The translations under genes were made by a program, and so were the position numbers. Of a stretch of DNA of 44,522 nucleotides, positions 1-8,800 are shown in pieces. Below the pieces are notes generated by a model, which had not been told where the DNA came from, searched no databases, and saw nothing but the letters and a program-made list of their open reading frames with translations. This DNA comes from Actinomycetota bacterium (GTDB lineage: Bacteria; Actinomycetota; CADDZG01; WHSQ01), in contig WHSQ01000024.1 of NCBI GenBank assembly GCA_009380005.1, positions 1 through 44,522 of the forward strand. The letters are read 5' to 3'. How positions within the stretch are numbered: the first letter of the stretch is position 1; every line of letters starts with the position of its first letter.

Positions 1-410
<410 letters not shown>

Positions 411-610
411 GATTTGATGCTGTCTTCAACGAACGCCAACTGATCTCGAAAGATCCATTAGACGTTTGCCGAATCTATTCACGTACAACCATCAAAGACT
501 GAATCGGACCGAGGTCCTACTCAGGTTTGACAGAGGTTCGCACTGGTCTCCGATCCACTCACCGAAGTGAGCTTCTCGGCAGGCACACTGTTCAGTTCTC
601 AAGGTGCTGA
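411..610 (-). promoter_or_regulatory. 16S rRNA leader with boxA-like antitermination element
   Basis: This is the leader transcribed ahead of the 16S gene. Its distal end (583-610, minus strand) carries CACCTTGAGAACTGAACAG, which resembles the boxA-type element (TTGAGAACTCAA) found before 16S genes in Gram-positive bacteria, where Nus factors bind. Downstream of it are a small UUCG-capped hairpin (CTCAC-TTCG-GTGAG) and a GGATC-TTTC-GAGATC stem close to the mature 5' end, plausibly part of the RNase III processing stem. I see no convincing promoter inside this leader, so transcription probably enters from the promoter at 762-791 or from further upstream. Confidence 0.75.
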
Positions 611-620
611 AACTCCGGCC

Positions 621-647
621 ACAAAAAAACGCCGGGGCATCCCGGCG
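621..647 (-). terminator. intrinsic terminator or attenuator upstream of the 16S leader
   Basis: On the minus strand a perfect 7-bp GC stem (CGCCGGG / CCCGGCG, plus positions 630-636 and 641-647) with a 4-nt loop is followed at once by seven U residues (complement of the A-run at 623-629). This is a textbook factor-independent terminator. It lies only about 11 nt before the boxA-like element, with no room for another promoter between them. Either it ends a separate small RNA, or it is an attenuator that rRNA transcription must read through. Confidence 0.8.
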
Positions 648-755
648 AGTCAACCTTGCTACCTGGGTCTTGCGGCTCAGGTGCCCTTAGGCGACTCTCC
701 GATCACTCGTGGCGTGGTCCCCGTAGGCCTGCGCCATCCGACGTTTTCAGTGCGA
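622..755 (-). ncRNA. candidate small RNA or attenuated rRNA leader, family not recognised
   Basis: A promoter at 762-791 and a strong intrinsic terminator at 621-647 bracket about 135 nt of minus-strand sequence with no plausible reading frame. Visible structure includes ACCTG ... CAGGT arms around GCCGCAAGACC and the terminal GC hairpin. I compared it by eye with SRP RNA, 6S, tmRNA, glycine, TPP, cobalamin, SAM, ZTP, c-di-GMP and ydaO motifs and found no convincing match. The boundaries are inferred only from the promoter and terminator. It may be the first segment of the rRNA precursor rather than an independent RNA. Confidence 0.45.
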
Positions 756-761
756 CGATGC

Positions 762-791
762 AGTATAGCTGCGTGGGGGCCCGCCTGGCAA
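762..791 (-). promoter_or_regulatory. sigma-70-type promoter upstream of the 16S/small-RNA unit
   Basis: On the minus strand there is a TTGCCA -35 (plus 786-791), an 18-nt spacer and a TATACT -10 (plus 762-767). Transcription would start near 755 and run through the unassigned RNA toward the 16S gene. It is the best promoter-like match I see between tyrS and the 16S gene. Confidence 0.65.
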
Positions 792-846
792 CGAGTGGCC
801 TACGACCCCGACCGCCCTTCCGAGCGCCTGCGAAGGATAGCCGGGG

Positions 847-870
847 CTCGTCCCGTCGTTCGGGGACGAG
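847..870 (-). terminator. hairpin downstream of tyrS, possible terminator without U-tract
   Basis: An 8-bp inverted repeat (CTCGTCCC at 847-854, GGGACGAG at 863-870) lies just over 100 nt beyond the tyrS stop codon. There is no U-run after it on the minus strand, so termination is only a suggestion. The rest of 792-977 is GC-rich and non-coding as far as I can see. Confidence 0.35.
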
Positions 871-977
871 GCTGCCCAGCTCCCCACGGGGCCCGGAAAC
901 GCCGGCCACCTGGCCCGGCCTCCGGCTCGATCCGACCCCAGGTCAGGCTTCCGGCCGAACCCCGCCTCGGTGCGCCG

Positions 978-2180
978 CTAGGTCAAGCGGACGAACCGGC
1001 GCTTGCCCACCTGCACGAGCGCCCCCTTGAGGTCGTCGGCGTTGACCTCCTCATCGGACGCCCGATCGCCATCGATCCGGACCCCGCCCTGGGAGATGAG
1101 GCGACGGGCCTCCGCTCGCGACGAGGCCAAGCCCAGGCCTGCGAGGAGCTTCGGCATCGACACCACTCCGTTGGTCACGACGTCCGCCGGAAGCGCGACC
1201 TCGGGCACCTCCCCGGGAGCCTTGTGCTCCTTGAACTGGCGATCGAAGGCCTCCTCGGCCCCCGACGCGGCCCCGGCTCCGTGGTACAGCTCCACCACGG
1301 CGCGCGCCATCGCGCGCTTCGCCTTCCCGGCCTCCGGGCCCCCAGCTTGCGCGGCCATAGCCAGTGACCGGACCTCCCTATCGGGCAACTCCGTCGCCAG
1401 CCGTGCGTACTTGCCGACGAGCCCGTCCGGCAAGCTCATCAGCTTCCCGAACATCTCCGCCGGCTCCTCGCGGATACCGACGTAGTTGTCGAGGGACTGC
1501 GACATCTTCTGAACCCCGTCGAGCCCCTCGAGCAAAGGCATGGTCATCGCGATCTGCGGACGCTGACCGTAGGCCCGTTGGAGGTCTCGGCCCACGAGCA
1601 GGTTGAACAACTGATCGGTCCCGCCGAGCTCGACGTCGGCCTCGACCGCCACCGAATCGTAGGCCTGTGCCAGCGGATACATGAACTCGATCAACGAGAT
1701 GGGGCGATTGGCCTGGAAGCGCTTCGAGAAGTCATCTCGCTCGAGCATCTGCGCGACGGTGTAGTGCGAGGTGAGCTTCAGGACGCCGGAGAGGTCCAGA
1801 GGCTCGAGCCATTCGGAGTTGTAACGCACCTCGAGGTTGTCCTCCGAGAGCACGTCCTTGAACTGGTCGAGCACCCCCTCGGCGTATCTCTTGACCTCGT
1901 CGGCACTCAACTGCTTGCGCGTCTCGGATCTGCCGGACGGGTCGCCGATCCGGGCGGTGAAGTCCCCCAGGATCAGGACGGCGGTATGGCCGGCATCCTG
2001 GAAATCGCGAAGCTTGCGCAGGGGCACCGCCCAGCCCAGCGTCACGTCTTTCGCGGTTGGATCCAATCCGAGCTTGACACGAAGGGGCCTTCCCTCGGCC
2101 AGCCGCTCACGCAGATCCTCCTCCCGGACCACGTGCTCGGCTCGCCGTAAGAGTCCCGTAAGCTGATCGCCCGCCATCAT
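978..2180 (-). CDS. tyrS: tyrosyl-tRNA synthetase (TyrZ-like)
   Basis: Class I aminoacyl-tRNA synthetase that charges tRNA-Tyr. The 400-aa product aligns by eye along its length with the Thermus-type enzyme: KLGLDPTA near residues 36-43, GDFTARIGDPSGR at 72-84, the tyrosine/AMP site with AYDS and GGTDQ at 173-190, and a C-terminal S4 RNA-binding domain (about 335-400). The HIGH signature is TLGW (47-50) instead of HxGH, and KMSKS is KMSQS (225-229). I checked both against the DNA. I chose the ATG at 2180 because a TACCAT -10 box lies exactly six bases upstream, suggesting a leaderless mRNA, and because the 14-residue extension from the upstream GTG (2222) does not resemble the family; the next codon is also ATG. 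The gene is divergent from the PBP gene and points toward the 16S gene. Confidence 0.93.
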   Translation of the reverse strand: MMAGDQLTGLLRRAEHVVREEDLRERLAEGRPLRVKLGLDPTAKDVTLGWAVPLRKLRDFQDAGHTAVLILGDFTARIGDPSGRSETRKQLSADEVKRYAEGVLDQFKDVLSEDNLEVRYNSEWLEPLDLSGVLKLTSHYTVAQMLERDDFSKRFQANRPISLIEFMYPLAQAYDSVAVEADVELGGTDQLFNLLVGRDLQRAYGQRPQIAMTMPLLEGLDGVQKMSQSLDNYVGIREEPAEMFGKLMSLPDGLVGKYARLATELPDREVRSLAMAAQAGGPEAGKAKRAMARAVVELYHGAGAASGAEEAFDRQFKEHKAPGEVPEVALPADVVTNGVVSMPKLLAGLGLASSRAEARRLISQGGVRIDGDRASDEEVNADDLKGALVQVGKRRFVRLT

Positions 2181-2186
2181 GGGCCG

Positions 2187-2192
2187 ATGGTA
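2187..2192 (-). promoter_or_regulatory. -10 element for leaderless tyrS mRNA
   Basis: TACCAT on the minus strand is followed by six bases and then the tyrS ATG at 2180. This is the spacing of leaderless transcripts in Actinobacteria (TANNNT, 6-7 nt, start codon). No Shine-Dalgarno sequence precedes the ATG, and the -35 region is weak. Confidence 0.5.
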
Positions 2193-2274
2193 TCTGAGCG
2201 TTCCCGGGACACTCCGGAGCACATCCGGTATCCGTCCCGGATCGGGCGCCCCTGGCTAGACTGGGAGACCACTC

Positions 2275-4869
2275 ATGGCGAGACGATCCCTGCTCACCGC
2301 GCTCCTCCTGGCCACGCTGCTGGTGGCCTCGTCCTGCGCATCACTGGTCGAGCAGTTCGAAGACCTTCCGCGGCTGACGGAGGCCGATCTCAACTTCAAC
2401 CTGGCGCAGTCCTCGATCATCTACGACGCCAAGGGCCGCCAGGTCACGACCCTCCACGGCGAGCAGAACCGCAACATCATCGCCCTGGGAGCCATGCCCC
2501 GGCACCTCCAACGCGCCGTCTTGGCGATCGAGGACGAGCGCTTCTACCATCACGACGGAGTGGACGTGCGAGCCATCCTTCGAGCCGCCGTCTCGAACGT
2601 GGCAAGCGGCAGCGTCACCCAGGGTGGATCGACGATCACCCAGCAGTACGTGAAGAACGTCATCATCTCGCCCAACGAGATCGCCGAGCGTTCGCTCGAG
2701 CGCAAGATCGATGAGGCTGCACTGTCTCGCCAGCTCGAACGGCGGCTCCCGAAGAGAGAGATCCTGCGGCGATACCTGAACACCGTCTACTTCGGCAACG
2801 GCGCATACGGGGTCGAGGCGGCGGCACATACCTACTTCGGCAAGACCGCGACGAGGCTCAACCTGCGCGAGTCGGCAACGCTCGCGGGGATCATCCGGTC
2901 TCCCAGCAACTACAACCCCATCGACGACCCGCAGACCGCCCGCCGGCGACGCAACCTGGTCCTGGACAAGATGCGACAGCTCGGATGGGCGGCCCCGGCC
3001 AAGGTGCGTAAGGCAGAGCGCCAGAAACTCCGCTTGAAACCCGGCGCGAGCGAGGCTCGCTATCCGGCCCCGTATTTCATCGACTACGTGAAACGGCTGG
3101 TCACGTTCCATCCCGCATTCAAGAAGCTCGGGAAGACGACGGCCCAGCGCACGCAGCAGCTGTTCCGAGGTGGTCTCCGTATCAGAACGACGCTGGACAT
3201 GAAGATGCAGCAGGCTGCCGAGGATGCCGTCAACTCAACCCTCACCTCGGCGAACGACCCCCACGCATCATTGGTGGCCGTCGATCCCCGGACCGGAGAT
3301 GTCAAGGCGATGGTCGGCGGACGCGACTGGTTCGCCCCGAAGAAGAAGAACCGCTTCTCCAAGCTGAACCTCGCGATCGCCGCCGAACCGGGCCTCGGCT
3401 GCAAGCGGATCGGGAAGAAGTGCGACCGGCGCGCCCCCGGCACGGGTCGCCAAGCAGGATCTGCCTTCAAGCCCTTTACCCTGGCCGCGGCGATCGCCGA
3501 CGGGGTGCCGCTGTCCAAGATCTATGAGGCCAAGGGTTGCGCCAGCTTCCCCGGCGCCAACGCCGACGGATCGGCCTGGGAGCCCTGCAACTACGAGGGC
3601 GGGACCTTCGGCAAGATCTCGTTGCTGGAGGCCACGGCCAAGAGCGTCAACGTGATCTTCGCCCGGCTGATGCTCGAAGGCGCCACCAAGGACGACGACG
3701 GGCAAGCGGACCGTAAACGCACCGACTGGAGCGTGTGCGAGCTCTGCGATGAAACGGTCGAGACGGCGCACGCGATGGGCATAAACACCGACCTGCAGCC
3801 CGTCCCCTCGACCGTGTTGGGCGCCAACCCCGTCAATCCTCTGGGGATGGCATCGGCGTACGGCACCCTGGCAACCAACGGTGTGCGCAGGCCCCCGGTG
3901 GCGATCACGGAGATCACGAACTCGCGGGGCAAGGTCCTCTACCGGGCAGAGCGCGAGAAAGAAGAGGCCCTGGAGCCTGCCGTGGCGTACTTGACGACTA
4001 CCGCCCTCGAGACGGTGATCCAACGTGGCACCGGTGTACGCGCCCAGATCGGCCGGCCCGCCGCCGGCAAGACCGGCACCGCGCAGGATTACCGCGACGC
4101 ATGGTTCGCCGGCTACACGCCGAACCTCGCCGCCGCGGTCTGGGTGGGGTATCCACAGGGTTCCGTGGCGATGAAGACCTCGTGCGCCGGAACATCGAAC
4201 TGCAGACCCACCCGCATCCAGGTGACGGGGGGTTCGTGGCCCACCGAGATCTGGCAGAAGTTCATGAAACGCGCAGTAGCGGGTTTGGCGGCGGCCGGAT
4301 TCAAGCAGCCCGCTTCCGGTTTCGAGCGCGTCGTCATCGACACGCGCGATGGTTGCCTGGCGGACAGGTTTACGCCCGCCGAGTACCGCGAGAAGGCAAC
4401 CTTCGCAGCCGGCACGGCCCCCGAAGAGAGCTGCCGCGAGAACGAACGGATCGCTCGGGTTCCCGACGTGATGCAGTTCCCGGTTGGTGACGCGAGGCGC
4501 ATCCTCGAGGACGATGGGTTCAACGTGGACGTCGTCGAACAGAGGACGAGCGAATTCCCGCCCGGCCGGGTGATCGACCAGTCACCGGGGGGCGGACGCC
4601 GAGCCAAGCTCGGCAGCACCGTTACGTTGACGGTTTCTCGAGCGAAGACGCAACCGAAGCGCGGCACCGTGCCGGACGTTCTCGGCATGAGACGGACCGA
4701 GGCCGCGCGCGCGATACGCAACGAGGGTTTCAAGGTGCGCGTGGTGGAGCGCAAGGAGGCCCAGACGATCTCGAGCGGGCGGCGCGGTCGCGTCTGGAAG
4801 CAGGATCCGAGCGGAGGCTCGAAGGCTCCCTACGGCTCCACGGTCACCATCTGGGTCAACCCCTCCTAG
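2275..4869 (+). CDS. class A penicillin-binding protein, GT51 plus transpeptidase plus two PASTA domains
   Basis: Bifunctional peptidoglycan glycosyltransferase/DD-transpeptidase of 864 aa that polymerises and crosslinks the cell wall outside the membrane. The GT51 domain spans roughly 50-230, with catalytic Glu86 in EDERFY and the QGGSTITQQ motif at 116-124. The penicillin-binding domain carries SAFK (396-399), SVN (457-459) and KTG (599-601). Two PASTA repeats follow (about 729-793 and 800-864). The N-terminus has a hydrophobic signal ending VASS-Cys21, which looks like a lipobox, so the protein may be a lipoprotein rather than a single-pass membrane protein. A GGGAGA ribosome-binding site precedes the ATG. 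Its last 14 bases overlap the convergent glycosylase gene. Confidence 0.95.
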   Translation: MARRSLLTALLLATLLVASSCASLVEQFEDLPRLTEADLNFNLAQSSIIYDAKGRQVTTLHGEQNRNIIALGAMPRHLQRAVLAIEDERFYHHDGVDVRAILRAAVSNVASGSVTQGGSTITQQYVKNVIISPNEIAERSLERKIDEAALSRQLERRLPKREILRRYLNTVYFGNGAYGVEAAAHTYFGKTATRLNLRESATLAGIIRSPSNYNPIDDPQTARRRRNLVLDKMRQLGWAAPAKVRKAERQKLRLKPGASEARYPAPYFIDYVKRLVTFHPAFKKLGKTTAQRTQQLFRGGLRIRTTLDMKMQQAAEDAVNSTLTSANDPHASLVAVDPRTGDVKAMVGGRDWFAPKKKNRFSKLNLAIAAEPGLGCKRIGKKCDRRAPGTGRQAGSAFKPFTLAAAIADGVPLSKIYEAKGCASFPGANADGSAWEPCNYEGGTFGKISLLEATAKSVNVIFARLMLEGATKDDDGQADRKRTDWSVCELCDETVETAHAMGINTDLQPVPSTVLGANPVNPLGMASAYGTLATNGVRRPPVAITEITNSRGKVLYRAEREKEEALEPAVAYLTTTALETVIQRGTGVRAQIGRPAAGKTGTAQDYRDAWFAGYTPNLAAAVWVGYPQGSVAMKTSCAGTSNCRPTRIQVTGGSWPTEIWQKFMKRAVAGLAAAGFKQPASGFERVVIDTRDGCLADRFTPAEYREKATFAAGTAPEESCRENERIARVPDVMQFPVGDARRILEDDGFNVDVVEQRTSEFPPGRVIDQSPGGGRRAKLGSTVTLTVSRAKTQPKRGTVPDVLGMRRTEAARAIRNEGFKVRVVERKEAQTISSGRRGRVWKQDPSGGSKAPYGSTVTIWVNPS

Positions 4870-5491
4870 GCCGGCCCTTGGCGATACGGCGCGACGCGTA
4901 GGGAGAGTCCGGCACCACGTAGCGCCAGGGCAGGTCGGCGCCGCGCCCGGCCCCCAGCCCGATACGCGTCGTGACGGCCACCTCCGCGTTCCGGTAGGCC
5001 GCCGTTCTCGGATCTTCGGCGCAGAAGAACGGCCCCCCACGAAGCAGGGTCGCTCCATCGTCCCTACGGTCGATGCCCATCGCCTGCGCCAGCCGCGCGG
5101 GACCCGAGGCGAGTGAAAGATCCGCGACCACCCCCCGGCGTCGCCGCATCGTCTCGACGCCGTAGAGAGGCTCCCCCGCTCGAAGCAGCACGGCTTCGCA
5201 TTCACCCTCCTCACCGCACACGATGTTTGCGCACCAGTGCATCCCGTAGGTGAAGTAGACGTACAGGCGCCCCGGAGGACCGAACATCGAGCGCGTCCGC
5301 TCGGTCATCCCCCGGTATCCGTGCGAACCAGGGTCGAGGCCACCGCGGTAGCCCTCGGTCTCCACCAAGCGCACACCCACCCGGCCCCCGTCCGGCTCGA
5401 TGCGTACGAAGAGGCAACCGATGAGATCGCGCGCCACGCTCAACGCGTCACGCGCGTAGAAGTCACGGGTGAGGCGCCGAGGCCGGTTCAG
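4856..5491 (-). CDS. mpg: DNA-3-methyladenine glycosylase (AAG/MPG family), CTG start
   Basis: Base-excision repair enzyme that removes alkylated purines such as 3-methyladenine. The 211-aa product carries the AAG fold signatures: [10 protein letters not shown] then ARDLIG at the N-terminus, the catalytic Glu of VETEGY at residue 45 (active-site Glu of human AAG), [20 protein letters not shown], and a C-terminal PWRYVV block. Family alignment puts the first residue right at the end of argF, but no ATG, GTG or TTG is in frame there. The in-frame CTG at 5489-5491 overlaps the argF TGA in the four-base string CTGA, so I use it as the start; the nearest alternative, a TTG about 17 codons in, would remove conserved residues. 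The 3' end overlaps the convergent PBP gene by 14 bp. Confidence 0.85.
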   Translation of the reverse strand: MNRPRRLTRDFYARDALSVARDLIGCLFVRIEPDGGRVGVRLVETEGYRGGLDPGSHGYRGMTERTRSMFGPPGRLYVYFTYGMHWCANIVCGEEGECEAVLLRAGEPLYGVETMRRRRGVVADLSLASGPARLAQAMGIDRRDDGATLLRGGPFFCAEDPRTAAYRNAEVAVTTRIGLGAGRGADLPWRYVVPDSPYASRRIAKGRPRRG

Positions 5492-6402
5492 GACAGTAGG
5501 AACGCCAGCAGGGCCTTCTGGGCGTGAAGGCGGTTCTCGGCCTGGTCCCAAACCACCGAGCGCGGTCCATCGATGACCGAAGCGGTGATCTCCTCGCCTC
5601 TGTGCGCCGGCAAACAATGCATCACGATCGCATCCTCGGCCGCCAGGTCCACGACGTCGTCGTTGAGTTGGTAGCGATCGAAGAGCTCTCCACGCGAATC
5701 GGCCTCGGATTCCTGGCCCATGCTCGCCCACACGTCGGTGTACAACGCATCGGCGCTCGTGGCGGCCTCGGCCACCACGTGGGTGACCGACACGCGACCG
5801 CCGTTCTCGAGAGCAGACTGCTTCGCTCGATCGGTCACCGAAGGCACCGGCTCGTAACCTTCGGGGCACGCCACGCGCACGTCCATCCCGACCTTCGCCC
5901 CTCCCAACATGAGTGAATGGGCAACGTTGTTCCCGTCGCCCAGGTAGGCCAATCCGAGACCCTCGAGCGCCCCTTTCTTCTCGCGGATCGTTTGGAGATC
6001 GGCGAGGCACTGACAGGGATGGGCGGAGTCGCTGAGCGCGTTGATGACCGGAACGCTCGCGGACCGGGCGAGCCGCTCGATCCGGTCCTGGCCGAACGTG
6101 CGCAAGACGATGGCATCGACGTACCGGGACAGGACGGCGCCCGTGTCTTCGATGGTTTCTCCCCTGCCGAGCTGGAGCTCGGCGCTGCTCAGCACGATCG
6201 CGTTGCCCCCCATCTCGGAGATCCCGGCCTCGAACGAGACGCGCGTACGCGTGGAGGGCTTCTCGAAGATCAGTGCGATCTGGCGACCCTCCAGACGGGT
6301 CCGCCACGCCTCGCGGTCGGCCTTGGCTTCGTCGGCGGCGTCCAGCAGCTGCTCGAGCTCGGCTCGGCTCAGGTCGTCCACCGACAGGAAGTCCCTCTTC
6401 AT
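5488..6402 (-). CDS. argF: ornithine carbamoyltransferase
   Basis: Makes citrulline from ornithine and carbamoyl phosphate in arginine biosynthesis. The 304-aa product has the carbamoyl-phosphate loop STRTR at 50-54, HPCQ at 128-131, the ornithine-binding SMG loop (DVWASMGQE) and the HCLP motif, which together separate it from aspartate carbamoyltransferase. The ATG at 6402 is preceded by TAGGGGGAAC, in which the pheT stop codon precedes a G-rich ribosome-binding site; an in-frame ATG further up would run into pheT. It sits alone among translation genes with no other arg gene nearby. It is probably translationally coupled at its 3' end to the glycosylase gene through CTGA. Confidence 0.96.
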   Translation of the reverse strand: MKRDFLSVDDLSRAELEQLLDAADEAKADREAWRTRLEGRQIALIFEKPSTRTRVSFEAGISEMGGNAIVLSSAELQLGRGETIEDTGAVLSRYVDAIVLRTFGQDRIERLARSASVPVINALSDSAHPCQCLADLQTIREKKGALEGLGLAYLGDGNNVAHSLMLGGAKVGMDVRVACPEGYEPVPSVTDRAKQSALENGGRVSVTHVVAEAATSADALYTDVWASMGQESEADSRGELFDRYQLNDDVVDLAAEDAIVMHCLPAHRGEEITASVIDGPRSVVWDQAENRLHAQKALLAFLLS

Positions 6403-6409
6403 GTTCCCC

Positions 6410-8800
6410 CTAGGCCCGCAACGTCGCTCCGAAGCGGGATGCAAGCTCGGCAACGATGCGATCTCTTACCGCGCCGGCTTCTTCGTCGGTGAGCGTCTTA
6501 TCCGGATCCCGCAGCTCGAGAGCGTAGGCCAGGCTCTTGTTCCCCGCCGCTATCTGTTCACCGCGGTACAGATCGAAGAGCCGCACGCTGGTGACCTCGG
6601 GTGATCCGGTGCTGCGCACGAAGGACAGGACGTGGCCGGCAGGTACGTCTTCCGGCACCACCACTGCGATGTCGATGTAGATGGGCGGGTAGCGCGGGAC
6701 TTCGCCGGCGCGCGGGCGGGGCGGAACCGACGCCAGCACCGGTCCGAGTGCGATCTCGGCGACCGTCGTCCCGGACGGCGCCTCGAAACGGGCGCAGACG
6801 TCGGGGTGCAACTCTCCGATCGCGCCCAGATCGGTGCCCGCGAGTGACATGCGAGCGGCTCTGGTCGGATGGAAGGGCATCCCGGTGGCCGGCGTGAAAT
6901 CGGCGGGAGGTACGCGCAGCGATGCGAGGAGCGCGTCCACGACGCCCCTGGCTCCGAAGAAGTCCCACGGGCGTTGCTCCTCGTCCCAGGTCTTGGGCCT
7001 CCGATCGCCCGCGAGGACGACGGCCAGGACCAGTCCCTCGCGGGGCAACGGCTCGCCGCTGGACTCGAAGACCCGGGCTATCTCGAACAGGGCTACGGCG
7101 GACGCGCCATGAGCGAAGTTGCGGGCCGTCGACCGCAACATGTTCGGCAGCAGCGTCGTCCGGACACCCGTCTTGTCCTCGGTCGTGGGGTTGGCGATGA
7201 GCACCATGTCGCGAGCGGGGTGCCCTTCGGGGAGCCCGAGCATGTCGGGGTCCTGGGGGCCCATGAACGAGTGCGTCCACGCCTCCTGCAAACCAAGACC
7301 GACCAAGGTGCGCCGGATGGTGCGCTCGGCGACCTGTTCGACCTCCAGGCCCCCCTTACGGCCGGGCGGCAAGGTTGCCGGTACCCGTTCCAGCCCGGCG
7401 AGGCGGGCGACCTCCTCCACGAGATCGATCTCGCGTTCGAGGTCCCGGCGGTAGCCCGGCGGCACCACCACCACGCGTTCGTCCTCGCGCGTGGGGCGCA
7501 GCTGGAGCGCGGCGAGGTACCGGATCTGTTCGTCGGCCGGGATCGAGACGCCGAGGATCTTGTCCGTACGAGCCGGTCGGAGAGTGATCTTCGGCCTTTC
7601 GAGCGGCTTCGGATGCTCGTCGACCTCCGCCTCGGCCACGGTGCCCCCGGCGAGCTCCGCTATGAGTCCTGCGCAGCGGGCGGCGGCGTGGGGAACCGCC
7701 TCCGGATCCATCTTGCGCTCGAAGCGCGCGGAGGCTTCGGTGCGCAGGAGGTGGCGCCGGCTCGTGTAGGCGACCGAAGCGTGATCGAAGTAGGCGGATT
7801 CGAGGATCACCGCGGAGGTGTCGTCGGCCACCTCCGAGTCCTGTCCGCCCATGACCCCGGCGATCGCCAGGGCCTTCGTGGGATCGGCGATCATCAGATC
7901 GTCCGGATGCATCTCACGTTCGATCCCGTCCAACGTGACGAACCGCTCCCCCGTCCGCGCGCGGCGGACGACGACGTGGTGGTCGGCGACGCGCGCCGCG
8001 TCGAACGCATGCAGAGGATGACCCAGCTCCAGCAGCACGTAGTTCGTCGCATCGACGATGTTGGATATCGACCGCATCCCGGCGGCGAGCAAACGGCGAG
8101 CGATGTGCGCCGGCGAGGGACCGAGCTTCACGCCCTCGATGTATCGGGCCAGGTAACGCGGGCATCCGTCGCGATCCTGTATCTCGACCTGCACCCCACC
8201 GTCGACTCCCTCCGATGCATCCAGCTCTGCATCCGGCAGGCGGAGCTCGAGATCGAACAGGGCGGCGACCTCTCGGGCGAGCCCGACGACGCTCATCAGG
8301 TCGGGACGGTTGGGCGTGATCTCCAATTCCAGGATCGTATCGTCGAGACCGAGTACCCGTACGACGTCGTCACCGACCGTCGCGTCGGCCGGCAGGACGA
8401 GGATGCCCGAGTGATCCTTGGACACGCCGAGCTCACGCGCCGAACACAACATCCCGGCACTGATCTCGCCGCGGATCTTACGTTCGGTGATCTTCATCTC
8501 GGGAAGCTCGGCCCCCACGACCGCGAGAGGCACCCGATCCCCCACGGCGAAGTTCCTCGCGCCGCAAACGATGCGCTGGGTTCCGCCGTCACCCCTCTCG
8601 ACATCGACCAGCGTGAGGTTGTCGGCGTTGGGGTGCTCGTGGATCGCGAGGACCTCCGCCACGACGACGTCGGTGATCCCGCGGCCGGGATGATGGATCT
8701 CCTCGACCTTGCTGCCGGAGAAGCTGAGACGATGCGCGAGCTCCTCCTCCGGCACGTCCGGATCCACGTAGTCGCGCAACCAATTGACGCTGAGCCTCAC
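6410..8800 (-). CDS. pheT: phenylalanyl-tRNA synthetase beta subunit
   Basis: Large subunit of the alpha2-beta2 PheRS. The 796-aa length is typical. In order it shows an N-terminal region with an EMAP-II-like tRNA-binding OB fold (about 40-150), the B3/B4 editing region, B5, a catalytic-like core, and a C-terminal ferredoxin-like anticodon-binding domain ending near TDEEAGAVRDRIVAEL. The start is GTG at 8800 in a GTGA overlap with the pheS stop, giving the usual N-terminus (M)RLSVNWLRDYV, with GGGGG seven bases upstream. It lies between pheS and argF in one transcription unit. Confidence 0.96.
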   Translation of the reverse strand: MRLSVNWLRDYVDPDVPEEELAHRLSFSGSKVEEIHHPGRGITDVVVAEVLAIHEHPNADNLTLVDVERGDGGTQRIVCGARNFAVGDRVPLAVVGAELPEMKITERKIRGEISAGMLCSARELGVSKDHSGILVLPADATVGDDVVRVLGLDDTILELEITPNRPDLMSVVGLAREVAALFDLELRLPDAELDASEGVDGGVQVEIQDRDGCPRYLARYIEGVKLGPSPAHIARRLLAAGMRSISNIVDATNYVLLELGHPLHAFDAARVADHHVVVRRARTGERFVTLDGIEREMHPDDLMIADPTKALAIAGVMGGQDSEVADDTSAVILESAYFDHASVAYTSRRHLLRTEASARFERKMDPEAVPHAAARCAGLIAELAGGTVAEAEVDEHPKPLERPKITLRPARTDKILGVSIPADEQIRYLAALQLRPTREDERVVVVPPGYRRDLEREIDLVEEVARLAGLERVPATLPPGRKGGLEVEQVAERTIRRTLVGLGLQEAWTHSFMGPQDPDMLGLPEGHPARDMVLIANPTTEDKTGVRTTLLPNMLRSTARNFAHGASAVALFEIARVFESSGEPLPREGLVLAVVLAGDRRPKTWDEEQRPWDFFGARGVVDALLASLRVPPADFTPATGMPFHPTRAARMSLAGTDLGAIGELHPDVCARFEAPSGTTVAEIALGPVLASVPPRPRAGEVPRYPPIYIDIAVVVPEDVPAGHVLSFVRSTGSPEVTSVRLFDLYRGEQIAAGNKSLAYALELRDPDKTLTDEEAGAVRDRIVAELASRFGATLRA

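Noticed and set aside
622-755. SRP RNA, glycine, cobalamin or ZTP riboswitch in the unassigned RNA
   Set aside because: Short resemblances such as GGAGAG or GCCGCAAG occur, but the ordered conserved blocks of these families are missing.
567-1367. Long plus-strand frame over the tyrS 3' end and rRNA leader
   Set aside because: It is the high-GC shadow of tyrS; composition is Arg/Pro/Gly-rich with no recognisable domain.
5500-6307. N-terminal extension of the glycosylase across argF (to a 483-residue frame)
   Set aside because: The extra part is antisense-like low-complexity sequence in another frame of argF and matches no glycosylase domain.
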